From Ascidia mentula (Eukaryota > Chordata > Ascidiacea > Phlebobranchia > Ascidiidae): a DNA stretch of 64,000 nucleotides. A program made the translations under genes and the position numbers. Location: assembly GCA_947561715.1 (NCBI GenBank), contig OX387203.1, positions 18,166,001-18,230,000 of the forward strand. The letters run 5' to 3'. Position 1 is the first letter of the stretch; the number at the start of each line of letters is the position of its first letter. Under the pieces are notes generated by a model, which ran no database searches, had not been told where the DNA came from, and was given only the letters and a program-made list of their open reading frames with translations. Shown piece after piece: positions 46,201 to 60,880 of this stretch.

Positions 46201-47890
46201 AAATTTCAAGTCGTTTGATATAAAAATATTCAAATCACAGGCGGACAACTTCCAAATTTACTTAATTCCGCCCAACCTTAGCCACCATAGTTTCAAACTT
46301 GCGTTTTCGTTCGCGAAGAAAAAACTAAAAGACATAGGCCAATTTGGTTTTAACTGCTCGTTTTGTACTGGCATCTAGTATTTGTGTGCAAAATTTCAAG
46401 TCGCCTGATTTAAAAATGTTCAAATCACAGACGGAAAACGTTCAAATTTACTTAATTCCGCCCAACCTTAGCCACCATAGTTTCAAACATGCGTTTTCGT
46501 TCGCGAATAAAAAACTAACAGACATACCCCAATTTGGTTTTCAATGCTCGTTTTGTACTGGCATCTAGTATTTGTGTGCAAAATTTCAAGTCGTTTGATA
46601 TAAAAATATTCAAATCACAGGCGGACAACTTCCAAATTTACTTAATTCCGGCCAACCTTAGCAACCATAGTTTCAAACATGCGTTTTCGTTCGCAAATAA
46701 AAAACTAACAGACATAGGCCAATTTGGTTTTCAATGCTCGTTTTGTACTGGCATCTAGTATTTGTGTGCAAAATTTCAAGTCGTTTGATAAAAAAATATT
46801 CAAATCACAGGCGGACAACTTCCAAATTTACTTAATTCCGCCCAACCTTAGCCACCATAGTTTCAAACATGCGTTTTCGTTCGCGAAGAAAAAACTAACA
46901 GACATACCCCACTTTGGTTTTCAATGCTCGTTTTGTACTGGCATCTAGTATTTGTGTGCAAAATTTCAAGTCGTTTGATATAAAAATATTCAAATCACAG
47001 GCGGACAACTTCCAAATTTACTTAATTCCGCCCAACCTTAGCCACCATAGTTTCAAACATGCGTTTTCGTTCGCGAATAAAAAACTAACAGACATACCCC
47101 AATTTGGTTTTCAATGCTCGTTTTGTACTGGCATCTAGTATTTGTGTGCAAAATTTCAAGTCGCCTGTTAAAGAAATGTTCAAATCACAGACGGACAACT
47201 TTCAAGTTTACTTAATTCCGCCCAAATTTAGCCACCATAGTTTCAAACATGCGTTTTCGTTCGCGAAGAAAAAACTAAAGGACATAGGCCAATATGGTTT
47301 TCACTTCTCGTTTTGTATTGGCATCTAGTATTTGTGTGCAAAATTTCAAGTCGTTTGATATAAAAATATTCAAATCACAGGCGGACAACTTCCAAATTTA
47401 CTTAATTCCGCCCAACCTTAGCCACCATAGTTTCAAACAAGCGTTTTCGTTCGCGAATAAAAAACTAACAGACATACCCCAATTTGGTTTTCAATGCTCG
47501 TTTTGTACTGGCATCTAGTATTTGTGTGCAAAATTTCAAGTCGTTTGATATAAAAATATTCAAATCACAGGCGGACAACTTCCAAATTTACTTAATTCCG
47601 CCCAACCTTAGCCACCATAGTTTCAAACATGCGTTTTCGTTCGCGAAGAAAAAACTAAAGGACATAGGCCAATTTGTTTTTTACTGCTCGTTTTGTACTG
47701 GCATCTAGTATTTGTGTGCAAAATTTCAAGTCGCCTGATTTAAAAATATTCAAATCACAGGCGGACAACTTCCAAATTAACTTAATTCCGCCCAACCTTA
47801 GCCACCATAGTTTCAAACATGCGTTTTCGTTCGCGAAGAAAAAACTAAAGGACATAGGCCAATTTGGTTTTAACTGCTCGTTTTGTACTG
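43300..47890. repeat. Higher-order repeat of 11 monomers (2,090 bp)
   Basis: Monomers starting at 43304, 43494, 43684 and onward match those 2,090 bp later almost base for base, and the first few match again at 47484 and 47674. The unusual unit containing CCAATTTGTTTTTTACTGC recurs at 43490, 45580 and 47670. Confidence 0.88.
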
Positions 47891-50800
47891 GCATCTAATA
47901 TTTGTGTGCAAAATTTCAAGTCGCCTGATTTAAAAATGTTCAAATCACAGACGGAAAACTTTCAAATTTACTTAATTCCGCCAAACATTAGCCACCATAG
48001 TTTCAAACATGCGTTTTCGTTCGCGAATAAAAAACTAACAGACATACCCCAATTTGGTTTTCAATGCTCGTTTTGTACTGGCATCTAGTATTTGTGTGCA
48101 AAATTTCAAGTCGTTTGATATAAAAATATTCAAATCACAGGCGGACAACTTCCAAATTTACTTAATTCCGCCCAACCTTATCCACCATAGTTTCAAACAT
48201 GCGTTTTCGTTCGCGAATAAAAAACTAAAGGACATAGGCCAATTTGGTTTTCACTTCTCGCTTTGTATTGGCATCTAGTATTTGTGTGCAAAATTTCAAG
48301 TCGTTTGATATAAAAATCTTCAAATCACAGGCGGACAACTTCCAAATTTACTTAATTCCGCCCAACCTTAGCCACCATAGTTTCAAACATGCGTTTTCGT
48401 TCGCGAATAAAAAACTAACAGACATACCCCAATTTGGTTTTCAATGCTCGTTTTGTACTGGCATCTAGTATTTGTGTGCAAAATTTCAAGTCGTTTGATA
48501 TAAAAATATTCAAATCACAGGCGGACAACTTCCAAATTTACTTAATTCCGCCCAACCTTAGCCACCATAGTTTCAAACATGCGTTTTCGTTCGCGAAGAA
48601 AAAACTAAAAGACATAGGCCAATTTGGTTTTAACTGCTCGTTTTGTACTGGCATCTAGTATTTGTGTGCAAAATTTCAAGTCGCCTGATTTAAAAATGTT
48701 CAAATCACAGACGGAAAACTTTCAAATTTACTTAATTCCGCCCAACCTTAGCCACCATAGTTTCAAACATGCGTTTTCGTTCGCGAATAAAAAACTAACA
48801 GACATACCCCAATTTGGTTTTCAATGCTCGTTTTGTACTGGCATCTAGTATTTGTGTGCAAAATTTCAAGTCGTTTGATATAAAAATATTCAAATCACAG
48901 GCGGACAACTTCCAAATTTACTTAATTCCGCCCAACCTTAGCCACCATAGTTTCAAACATGCGTTTTCGTTCGCGAATAAAAAACTAACAGACATACCCC
49001 AATTTGGTTTTCAATGCTCGTTTTGTACTGGCATCTAGTATTTGTGTGCAAAATTTCAAGTCGTTTGATAAAAAAATATTCAAATCACAGGCGGACAACT
49101 TCCAAATTTACTTAATTCCGCCCAACCTTAGCCACCATAGTTTCAAACATGCGTTTTCGTTCGCGAAGAAAAAACTAAAGGACATAGGCCAATTTGGTTT
49201 TCACTTCTCGTTTTGTATTGGCATCTAGTATTTGTGTGCAAAATTTCAAGTCGTTTGATATAAAAATCTTCAAATCACAGGCGGACAACTTCCAAATTTA
49301 CTTAATTCCGCCTAACCTTAGCCACCATAGTTTCAAACATGCGTTTTCGTTCGCGAATAAAAAACTAACAGACATACCCCAATTTGGTTTTCAATGCTCG
49401 TTTTGTACTGGCATCTAGTATTTGTGTGCAAAATTTCAAGTCGTTTGATATAAAAATATTCAAATCACAGGCGGACAACTTCCAAATTTACTTAATTCCG
49501 CCCAACCTTAGCCACCATAGTTTCAAACATGCGTTTTCGTTCGCGAAGAAAAAACTAAAGGACATAGGCCAATTTGGTTTTCACTTCTCGTTTTGTATTG
49601 GCATCTAGTATTTGTGTGCAAAATTTCAAGTCGTTTGATATAAAAATCTTCAAATCACAGGCGGACAACTTCCAAATTTACTTAATTCCGCCTAACCTTA
49701 GCCACCATAGTTTCAAACATGCGTTTTCGTTCGCGAATAAAAAACTAACAGACATACCCCAATTTGGTTTTCAATGCTCGTTTTGTACTGGCATCTAGTA
49801 TTTGTGTGCAAAATTTCAAGTCGTTTGATATACAAATATTCAAATCACAGGCGGACAACTTTCAAATTTACTTAATTCCGCCAAACATTAGCCACCATAG
49901 TTTCAAACATGCGTTTTCGTTCGCAAATCAAAAACTAAAGGACATAGGCCAATTTGGTTTTAACTGCTCGTTTTGTACTGGCATCTAGTATTTGTGTGCA
50001 AAATATCAAGTCGCCTGATTTAAAAATATTCAAATCACAGGCGGACAACTTCCAAATTTACTTAATTCCGCCCAACCTTAGCCACCATAGTTTCAAACAT
50101 GCGTTTTCGTTCGCGAAGAAAAAACTAAAGGACATAGGCCAATTTGGTTTTAACTGCTCGTTTTGTACTGGCATCTAGTATTTGTGTGCAAAGTTTCAAG
50201 TCGCCTGATTCAAAAATGTTCAAATCACAGACGGAAAACTTTCAAATTTACTTAATTCCGCCAAACATTAGCCACCATAGTTTCAAACATGCGTTTTCGT
50301 TCGCGAATAAAAAACTAACAGACATACCCCAATTTGGTTTTCAATGCTCGTTTTGTACTGGCATCTAGTATTTGTGTGCAAAATTTCAAGTCGTTTGATA
50401 TAAAAATATTCAAATCACAGGCGGACAACTTCCAAATTTACTTAATTCCGCCCAACCTTATCCACCATAGTTTCAAACATGCGTTTTCGTTCGCGAATAA
50501 AAAACTAAAGGACATAGGCCAATTTGGTTTTCACTTCTCGCTTTGTATTGGCATCTAGTATTTGTGTGCAAAATTTCAAGTCGTTTGATATAAAAATCTT
50601 CAAATCACAGGCGGACAACTTCCAAATTTACTTAATTCCGCCCAACCTTAGCCACCATAGTTTCAAACATGCGTTTTCGTTCGCGAATAAAAAACTAACA
50701 GACATACCCCAATTTGGTTTTCAATGCTCGTTTTGTACTGGCATCTAGTATTTGTGTGCAAAATTTCAAGTCGTTTGATATAAAAATATTCAAATCACAG

Positions 50801-51840
50801 GCGGACAACTTCCAAATTTACTTAATTCCGCCCAACCTTAGCCACCATAGTTTCAAACATGCGTTTTCGTTCGCGAAGAAAAAACTAAAAGACATAGGCC
50901 AATTTGGTTTTAACTGCTCGTTTTGTACTGGCATCTAGTATTTGTGTGCAAAATTTCAAGTCGCCTGATTTAAAAATGTTCAAATCACAGACGGAAAACT
51001 TTCAAATTTACTTAATTCCGCCCAACTTTAGCCACCATAGTTTCAAACATGCGTTTTCGTTCGCGAATAAAAAACTAACAGACATACCCCAATTTGGTTT
51101 TCAATGCTCGTTTTGTACTGGCATCTAGTATTTGTGTGCAAAATTTCAAGTCGTTTGATATAAAAATATTCAAATCACAGGCGGACAACTTCCAAATTTA
51201 CTTAATTCCGCCCAACCTTAGCCACCATAGTTTCAAACATGCGTTTTCGTTCGCGAATAAAAAACTAACAGACATACCCCAATTTGGTTTTCAATGCTCG
51301 TTTTGTACTGGCATCTAGTATTTGTGTGCAAAATTTCAAGTCGTTTGATAAAAAAATATTCCAGTCACAGGCGGACAACTTCCAAATTTACTTAATTCCG
51401 CCCAACCTTAGCCACCATAGTTTCAAACATGCGTTTTCGTTCGCGAAGAAAAAACTAAAGGACATAGGCCAATTTGGTTTTCACTTCTCGTTTTGTATTG
51501 GCATCTAGTATTTGTGTGCAAAATTTCAAGTCGTTTGATATAAAAATCTTCAAATCACAGGCGGACAACTTCCAAATTTACTTAATTCCGCCTAACCTTA
51601 GCCACCATAGTTTCAAACATGCGTTTTCGTTCGCGAATAAAAAACTAACAGACATACCCCAATTTGGTTTTCAATGCTCGTTTTGTACTGGCATCTAGTA
51701 TTTGTGTGCAAAATTTCAAGTCGTTTGATATAAAAATATTCAAATCACAGGCGGACAACTTCCAAATTTACTTAATTCCGCCCAACCTTAGCCACCATAG
51801 TTTCAAACATGAGTTTTCGTTCGCGAAGAAAAAACTAAAG
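47700..51840. repeat. Higher-order repeat of 12 monomers (2,280 bp)
   Basis: The segment 47700-49560 recurs at 49980-51840. The rare variant CTCGCTTTGTATTGG at 48258 is found again at 50538, exactly 2,280 bp later. Confidence 0.85.
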
Positions 51841-53640
51841 GACATAGGCCAATTTGGTTTTAACTGCTCGTTTTGTACTGGCATCTAGTATTTGTGTGCA
51901 AAATTTCAAGTCGCCTGATTTAAAAATGTTCAAATCACAGACGGAAAACTTTCAAATTTACTTAATTCCGCCCAACCTTAGCCACCATAGTTTCAAACAT
52001 GCGTTTTCGTTCGCGAAGAAAAAACTAAAGGACATAGGCCAATTTGGTTTTAACTGCTCGTTTTGTACTGGCATCTAGTATTTGTGTGCAAAATTTCAAG
52101 TTGCCTGATTTAAAAATATTCAAATCACAGGCGGACAACTTCCAAATTAACTTAATTCCGCCCAACCTTAGCCACCATAGTTTTAAACATGCGTTTTCGT
52201 TCGCGAAGAAAAAACTAAAGGACATAGGCCAATTTGGTTTTAACTGCTCGTTTTGTACTGGCATCTAGTATTTGTGTGCAAAATTTCAAGTCGCCTGATT
52301 TAAAAATGTTCAAATCACAGACGGAAAACTTTCAAATTTACTTAATTCCGCCAAACATTAGCCACCATAGTTTCAAACATGCGTTTTCGTTCGCAAATCA
52401 AAAACTAAAGGACATAGGCCAATTTGGTTTTAACTGCTCGTTTTGTACTGGCATCTAGTATTTGTGTGCAAAATATCAAGTCGCCTGTTATAGAAATGTT
52501 CAAATCACAGGCGGACAACTCTCAAATTTACTTAATTCCGCCAAACATTAGCCACCATAGTTTCAAACATTTGTTTTCGCGCAGCAATTACAAACTAAAG
52601 GACATACGCCAATTTGGTTTTAACTGCTAGTTTTGTACTGGCATCCAGTATTTGTGTGGAAAATTTCAAGTCGCCTGTTAAAGAAATGTTCAAATCACAG
52701 ACGGACAACTTTCAAATTTACTTAAATCCGCCCAACCTTAGCCACCATAGTTTCAAACATGCGTTTTCGTTCGCGAAGAAAAAACTAAAGGACATAGGCC
52801 AATATGGTTTTCACTTCTCGTTTTGTATTGGCATCTAGTATTTGTGTGCAAAATTTCAAGTCGTTTGATATAAAAATATTCAAATCACAGGCGGACAACT
52901 TCCAAATTTACTTAATTCCGCCCAACCTTAGCCACCATAGTTTCAAACATGCGTTTTCGTTCGCGAATAAAAAACTAACAGACATACCCCAATTTGGTTT
53001 TCAATGCTCGTTTTGTACTGGCATCTAGTATTTGTGTGCAAAATTTCAAGTCGTTTGATATAAAAATATTCAAATCACAGGCGGACAACTTCCAAATTTA
53101 CTTAATTCCGCCCAACCTTAGCCACCATAGTTTCAAACATGCGTTTTCGTTCGCGAAGAAAAAACTAAAGGACATAGGCCAATTTGGTTTTAACTGCTCG
53201 TTTTGTACTGGCATCTAGTATTTGTGTGCAAAATTTCAAGTCGCCTGATTTAAAAATGTTCAAATCACAGACGGAAAACTTTCAAATTTACTTAATTCCG
53301 CCCAACCTTAGCCACCATAGTTTCAAACATGCGTTTTCGTTCGCGAAGAAAAAACTAAAGGACATAGGCCAATTTGGTTTTAACTGCTCGTTTTGTACTG
53401 GCATCTAGTATTTGTGTGCAAAATTTCAAGTTGCCTGATTTAAAAATATTCAAATCACAGGCGGACAACTTCCAAATTAACTTAATTCCGCCCAACCTTA
53501 GCCACCATAGTTTCAAACATGCGTTTTCGTTCGCGAAGAAAAAACTAAAGGACATAGGCCAATTTGGTTTTAACTGCTCGTTTTGTACTGGCATCTAGTA
53601 TTTGTGTGCAAAATTTCAAGTCGCCTGATTTAAAAATGTT
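51474..53640. repeat. Seven-monomer duplication (1,330 bp)
   Basis: Monomers at 51664, 51854 and 52044 match those at 52994, 53184 and 53374. The rare CAAGTTGCCTGATT is present at 52098 and 53428, 1,330 bp apart. Confidence 0.8.
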
Positions 53641-53943
53641 CAAATCACAGACGGAAAACTTTCAAATTTACTTAATTCCGCCAAACATTAGCCACCATAG
53701 TTTCAAACATGCGTTTTCGTTCGCGAATAAAAAACTAAAGGACATAGGCCAATTTGGTTTTCACTTCTCGTTTTGTATTGGCATCTAGTATTTGTGTGCA
53801 AAATTTCAAGTCGTTTGATATAAAAATCTTCAAATCACAGGCGGACAACTTCCAAATTTACTTAATTCCGCCCAACCTTAGCCACCATAGTTTCAAACAT
53901 GCGTTTTCGTTCGCGAATAAAAAACTAACAGACATACCTCAAT

Positions 53944-56900
53944 TTGGTTTTCAATGCTCGTTTTGTACTGGAATCTAGTATTTGTGTGCAAAATTTCAAG
54001 TCGTTTGATATAAAAATATTCAAATCACAGGCGGACAACTTCCAAATTTACTTAATTCCGCCCAACCTTAGCCACCATAGTTTCAAACATGCGTTTTCGT
54101 TCGCGAAGAAGAAACTAAAAGACATAGGCCAATTTGGTTTTAACTGCTCGTTTTGTACTGGCATCTAGTATTTGTGTGCAAAATTTCAAGTCGCCTGATT
54201 TAAAAATGTTCAAATCACAGACGGAAAACTTTCAAATTTACTTAATTCCGCCCAACCTTAGCCACCATAGTTTCAAACATGCGTTTCCGTTCGCGAATAA
54301 AAAACTAACAGACATACCCCAATTTGGTTTTCAATGCTCGTTTTGTACTGGCATCTAGTATTTGTGTGCAAAATTTCAAGTCGTTTGATATAAAAATATT
54401 CAAATCACAGGCGGACAACTTCCAAATTTACTTAATTCCGCCCAACCTTAGCCACCATAGTTTCAAACATGCGTTTTCGTTCGCGAATAAAAAACTAACA
54501 GACATACCCCAATTTGGTTTTCACTTCTCGTTTTGTATTGGCATCTAGTATTTGTGTGCAAAATTTCAAGTCGTTTGATATAAAAATCTTCAAATCACAG
54601 GCGGACAACTTCCAAATTTACTTAATTCCGCCCAACCTTAGCCACCATAGTTTCGAACATGCGTTTTCGTTCGCGAAGAAAAAACTAAAGGACATACCCC
54701 AATTTGGTTCTCAATGCTCGTTTTGTACTGGCATCTAGTATTTGTGTGCAAAATTTCAAGTCGTTTGATATAAAAATATTCAAATCACAGGCGGACAACT
54801 TCCAAATTTACTTAATTCCGCCCAACCTTAGCCACCATAGTTTCAAACATGCGTTTTCGTTCGCGAAGAAAAAACTAAAGGACATAGGCCAATTTGGTTT
54901 TAACTGCTCGTTTTGTACTGGCATCTACTATTTGTGTGCAAAATTTCATGTCGCCTGATTTAAAAATGTTCAAATCACAGACGGAAAACTTTCAAATTTA
55001 CTTAATTCCGCCCAACCTTAGCCACCATAGTTTCAAACATGCGTTTTCGTTCGCGAATAAAAAACTAACAGACATACCCCAATTTGGTTTTCAATGCTCG
55101 TTTTGTACTGGCATCTAGTATTTGTGTGCAAAATTTCAAGTCGTTTGATATAAAAATATTCAAATCACAGGCGGACAACTTCCAAATTTACTTAATTCCG
55201 CCCAACCTTAGCCACCATAGTTTCAAACATGCGTTTTCGTTCGCGAAGAAAAATCTAAAGGACATAGGCCAATTTGGTTTTTACTGCTCGTTTTGTACTG
55301 GCATCTAGTATTTGTGTGCAAAATTTCAAGTCGCCTGATTTAAAAATATTCAAATCACAGGCGGACAACTTCCAAATTTACTTAATTCCGCCCAACCTTA
55401 GCCACCATAGTTTCAAACATGCGTTTTCGTTCGCGAAGAAAAAACTAAAGGACATAGGCCAATTTAGTTTTAGCTGCTCGTTTTGTTCTGGCATCTAGTA
55501 TTTGTGTGCAAAATTTCAAGTCGCCTGATTTAAAAATATTCAAATCACAGGCGGACAACTTCCAAATTTACTTAATTCCGCCCAACCTTAGCCACCATAG
55601 TTTCAAACATGCGTTTTCGTTCGCGAAGAAAAAACTAAAGGACATAGGCCAATTTGGTTTTTACTGCTCGTTTTGTACTGGCATCTAGTATTTGTGTGCA
55701 AAATTTCAAGTCGCCTGATTTAAAAATATTCAAATCGCAGGCGGACAACTTCCAAATTTACTTAATTCCGCCCAACCTTAGCCACCATAGTTTCAAACAT
55801 GCGTTTTCGTTCGCGAATAAAAAACAAACAGACATACCTCAATTTGGTTTTCAATGCTCGTTTTGTACTGGCATCTAGTATTTGTGTGCAAAATTTCAAG
55901 TCGTTTGATATAAAAATATTCAAATCACAGGCGGACAACTTCCAAATTTACTTAATTCCGCCCAACCTTAGCCACCATAGTTTCAAACATGCGTTTTCGT
56001 TCGCGAAGAAAAAACTAAAAGACATAGGCCAATTTGGTTTTAACTGCTCGTTTTGTACTGGCATCTAGTATTTGTGTGCAAAATTTCAAGTCGCCTGATT
56101 TAAAAATGTTCAAATCACAGACGGAAAACTTTCAAATTTACTTAATTCCGCCCAACCTTAGCCACCATAGTTTCAAACATGCGTTTCCGTTCGCGAATAA
56201 AAAACTAACAGACATACCCCAATTTGGTTTTCAATGCTCGTTTTGTACTGGCATCTAGTATTTGTGTGCAAAATTTCAAGTCGTTTGATATAAAAATATT
56301 CAAATCACAGGCGGACAACTTCCAAATTTACTTAATTCCGCCCAACCTTAGCCACCATAGTTTCAAACATGCGTTTTCGTTCGCGAATAAAAAACTAACA
56401 GACATACCCCAATTTGGTTTTCACTTCTCGTTTTGTATTGGCATCTAGTATTTGTGTGCAAAATTTCAAGTCGTTTGATATAAAAATCTTCAAATCACAG
56501 GCGGACAACTTCCAAATTTACTTAATTCCGCCCAACCTTAGCCACCATAGTTTCGAACATGCGTTTTCGTTCGCGAAGAAAAAACTAAAGGACATACCCC
56601 AATTTGGTTTTCAATGCTCGTTTTGTACTGGCATCTAGTATTTGTGTGCAAAATTTCAAGTCGTTTGATATAAAAATATTCAAATCACAGGCGGACAACT
56701 TCCAAATTTACTTAATTCCGCCCAACCTTAGCCACCATAGTTTCAAACATGCGTTTTCGTTCGCGAAGAAAAAACTAAAGGACATAGGCCAATTTGGTTT
56801 TAACTGCTCGTTTTGTACTGGCATCTAGTATTTGTGTGCAAAATTTCATGTCGCTTGATATAAAATGTTCAAATCACAGACGGAAAACTTTCAAATTTAC

Positions 56901-57400
56901 TTAATTCCGCCCAACCTTAGCCACCATAGTTTCAAACATGCGTTTTCGTTCGCGAATAAAAAACTAACAGACATACCCCAATTTGGTTTTCAATGCTCGT
57001 TTTGTACTGGCATCTAGTATTTGTGTGCAAAATTTCAAGTCGTTTGATATAAAAATATTCAAATCACAGGCGGACAACTTCCAAATTTACTTAATTCCGC
57101 CCAACCTGAATAGCCACCATAGTTTCAAACATGCGTTTTCGTTCGCGAAGAAAAATCTAAAGGACATAGGCCAATTTGGTTTTTACTGCTCGTTTTGTAC
57201 TGGCATCTAGTATTTGTGTGCAAAATTTCAAGTCGCCTGATTTAAAAATATTCAAATCACAGGCGGACAACTTCCAAATTTACTTAATTCCGCCCAACCT
57301 TAGCCACCATAGTTTCGAACATGCGTTTTCGTTCGCGAAGAAAAAACTAAAGGACATAGGCCAATTTAGTTTTAACTGCTCGTTTTGTTCTGGCATCTAG
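53944..57400. repeat. Ten-monomer duplication (about 1,900 bp)
   Basis: Units at 54134, 54324, 54514 and 54704 recur at 56034, 56224, 56414 and 56604. The rare GCGTTTCCGTTCGCG is at 54282 and 56182, and TTTCGAACATGCG recurs with the same spacing. Confidence 0.82.
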
Positions 57401-59638
57401 TATTTGTGTGCAAAATTTCAAGTCGCCTGATTTAAAAATATTCAAATCACAGGCGGACAACTTCCAAATTTACTTAATTCCGCCCAACCTTAGCCACCAT
57501 AGTTTCAAACATGCGTTTTCGTTCGCGAAGAAAAAACTAAAGGACATAGGCCAATTTGGTTTTTACTGCTCGTTTTGTACTGGCATCTAGTATTTGTGTG
57601 CAAAATTTCAAGTCGCCTGATTTAAAAATATTCAAATCGCAGGCGGACAACTTCCAAATTTACTTAATTCCGCCCAACCTTAGCCACCATAGTTTCAAAC
57701 ATGCGTTTTCGTTCGCGAAGAAAAAACTAAAGGACATAGGCCAATTTAGTTTTAACTGCTCGTTTTGTTCTGGCATCTAGTATTTGTGTGCAAAATTTCA
57801 AGTCGCCTGATTTAAAAATATTCAAATCACAGGCGGACAACTTCCAAATTTACTTAATTCCGCCCAACCTTAGCCACCATAGTTTCAAACATGCGTTTTC
57901 GTTCGCGAAGAAAAAACTAAAGGACATAGGCCAATTTGGTTTTAACTGCTCGTTTTGTACTGGCATCTAGTATTTGTGTGCAAAATTTCAAGTCGCCTGA
58001 TTTAAAAATGTTCAAATCACAGACGGAAAACTTTCAAATTTACTTAATTCCGCCAAACATTAGCCACCATAGTTTCAAACATGCGTGTTCGTTCGCAAAT
58101 AAAAAACTAAAGGACATAGGCCAATTTGGTTTTCACTTCCCGTTTTGTACTGGCATCTAGTATTTGTGTGCAAAATTTCAAGTCGCTTGATATAAAAATA
58201 TTCAAATCACAGGCGGACAACTTCCAAATTTACTAAATTCCACCCAACCTTAGCCACCATAGTTTCAAACATGCGTTTTCGTTCGCAAATAAAAAACTAA
58301 AGGACATAGGCCAATTTGGTTTTTACTGCTCGTTTTGTACTGGCATCTAGTACTTGTGTGGAGAATTTCAAGTCGCTTGATATAAAAATGTTCAAATCAC
58401 AGACGGACAACTTTCAAATTTACTTAATTCCGTCAAACATTAGCCACCGTGGTTTCAAACATGCGTTTTCGGCAAACAATCAAATTCTATAAGACCTACG
58501 CCAATTTGGTTTTCATTGCTCGTTTTGTACTGGCATATTGTATTTGTGTGCAAAATTTCGAGTCACTTGATGTTAAAATGTTAAAATCACAGGGGGACAA
58601 CTGTCAAATTTAGTTCATTTCTCCGTACCTTAGCCACCGTGGTTTCAAACATGCGTTTTCGGCAAACAATCAAATTCTGCAAGACATACGCCAATTTGGT
58701 TTTCATTGCTCGTTTTGTACTGGCATCTTATATTTGTGTGCAAAATTTCGAGTCGCTTGATGTAAAAATGTTAAAATCACAGGGGGACAACTGTCAAATT
58801 TAGTTCATTTCTCCGTACCTTAGCCACCGTGGTTTTAAACATGCGTTTTCGGCAAACAATCAAATTCTGCAAGACATACGCCAATTAGATTTTCACTGCT
58901 CGTTTTGTACTGGCATCTAATATTTGTGTGCAAAATTTCAAGTTGCTTGATATAAAAATGTCGAAATCACAGGCGGACAACTGTCAAATTTAGTTCATTT
59001 CGCCGAACCTTAACCACCAGAGTTTCAAACATACGTTTTCGTTTGCGAAAAAAAAATAAAGGACATACGCAAATTTGGTTTTTATTGCTCGTTTTGTACT
59101 GGCATCTAATATTTGTGTGCAAAATTTCAAGTCGCTTGATATAAAAATGTCGAAATCACAGGCGGACAACTGTCAAATTTAGTTCATTTCGCCGAACCTT
59201 AGCCACCATGGTTGCAAACATGCGTTTTCGGCAAACAATCAAATTCTATAGGATATACGCCAATTTGGTTTTCATTGCTCGTTTTGTACTGACATCTTAT
59301 ATTTGTGTGCAAAATTTCAAGTCGCTTGATATAAAAATGTCGGAATCACAGGCGGACAACTGTCAAATTTAGTTCATTTCGCCGAACTTAGCCACCATAG
59401 TTTCAAACATGCGTTTTCGACAAACAATTAAATTCTATAGGACATACGCCAAATTGGTTTTCATTGTTCGTTTTGTACTGACATCTTATATTTGTGTGCA
59501 AAATTTCAAGTCGCTTGATATAAAAATGTCGGAATCACAGGCGGACAACTGTCAAATTTAGTTCATTTCGCCGAACCTTAGCCACCATAGTTTCAAACAT
59601 ACGTTTTCGTTTACGAATAAAATTCTGAAGGACATGCG
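57170..59638. repeat. Block duplicated 4,362 bp downstream
   Basis: The segment from about 57170 to 59638 is repeated nearly identically at 61532-64000. It spans the switch from main to divergent subfamily, so the switch point itself was copied. Confidence 0.9.
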
Positions 59639-60880
59639 TCAATTTGGTTTTCATTGCTCGTTTTATACTGGCATCTTATATTTGTGTCCAAATTTCAAGT
59701 CGCTTGATATAAAAATGTCGAAATCTCAGGCGGACAACTGTCAAATTTAGTTCATTTCGCCGTACCTTAGCCACCATGGTTTCAAACATGCGTTTTCGGC
59801 AAACAATCAAATTCTATAAGACATACGCCAATTTGGTTTTCAATGCTCGTTTTGTACTAGCATCTTATATTTGTGTGCAAAATTTCGAGTCACTTGATGT
59901 AAAAATGTTGAAATCACAGGCGGACAACTGTAAAATTTAGTTCATTTCGCCGAACCTTAGCCACCATGGTTTCAAACATGCGTTTTCGGCAAACAATCAA
60001 ATTCTATAGGACATACGCCAATTTGGTTTTCATTGTTCGTTTTGTACTGACATCTTATATTTGTGTGCGAAATTTCGAGTCACTTGATATAAAAATGTTG
60101 AAATCACAGGCGGACAACTGTAAAATTTAGTTCATTTCGCCGAACCTTAGCCACCATGGTTTTAAACATGCGTTTTCGGCAAACAATCAAATTCTATAGG
60201 ACATACGCAAATTTGGTTTTCACTGCTCATTTTGTACTGGCATCTTATATTTGTGTGCAAAATTTCAAGTCGCTTGATATGAAAATGTTGAAATCACAGG
60301 CGGACAACTGTCAAATTTAGTTCATTTCGCCGTACCTTAGCCACCATAGTTTCAAACATACGTTTTCGTTTACGAATAAAATTCTGAAGGACATACGCCA
60401 ATTTGGTTTTCATTGCTTGTTTTATACTGGCATCTAGTATTTGTGTGCAAAATTTCAAGTCGCTTGATATAAAAATATCGAAATCACAGGCGGACATCAA
60501 ATTTAGTTCATTTCGCCGTACCTTAGCCACCATGGTTTCAAACATGCGTTTTCGGCAAACAATCAAATTCTATAAGACATACGCCAATTTGGTTTTCATT
60601 GCTCGTTTTGTACTGGCATCTTATATTTGTGTGCAAAATTTCGATTCCCTGATGTAAAAATGTTAAAATCACAGGTGGACAACTGTCAAATTTAGTTCAT
60701 TTCGCCGTACCTTAGCCACCATAGTTTCAAACATACGTTTTCGTTTACGAATAAAATTCTGAAGTACATACGCCAATTTGGTTTTCACTGCTCGTTTTGT
60801 ACTGGCATCTTATATTTGTGTGCAAACTTTCGAGTCACTTCATGTAAAAATGTTAAAATCACAGGCGGACAACTGTCAAA
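58190..60880. repeat. Divergent satellite subfamily
   Basis: Units of about 190 bp carry TTAGTTCATTTCGCCG in place of CTTAATTCCGCCC, GCGTTTTCGGCAAACAATCAA in part of the units, and GGCATCTTATATTTGTG in place of CATCTAG. Unit lengths vary by a few bases. The alternating CGTTTACGAATAAAATTCTG unit suggests a dimeric order. Confidence 0.9.

Larger units (their letters stand above)
41280..58190. repeat. 190-bp satellite array, right block, main subfamily
   Basis: About 89 monomers in the same orientation as the left block. The typical unit reads TTAATTCCGCCCAACCTTAG, GCGTTTTCGTTCGCGAA and GGCATCTAGTATTTGTGTG. Two common variants alternate: one with AACTAACAGACATACCCCAA and one with AACTAAAGGACATAGGCCAA. 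Register is almost perfectly 190 until a 1-bp deletion near 56863 and a 3-bp insertion near 57108. Confidence 0.97.

Noticed and set aside
43475..53594. Recurring 79-codon minus-strand frames in the satellite
   Set aside because: They are antisense frames of particular monomer variants, copied with the higher-order repeats.
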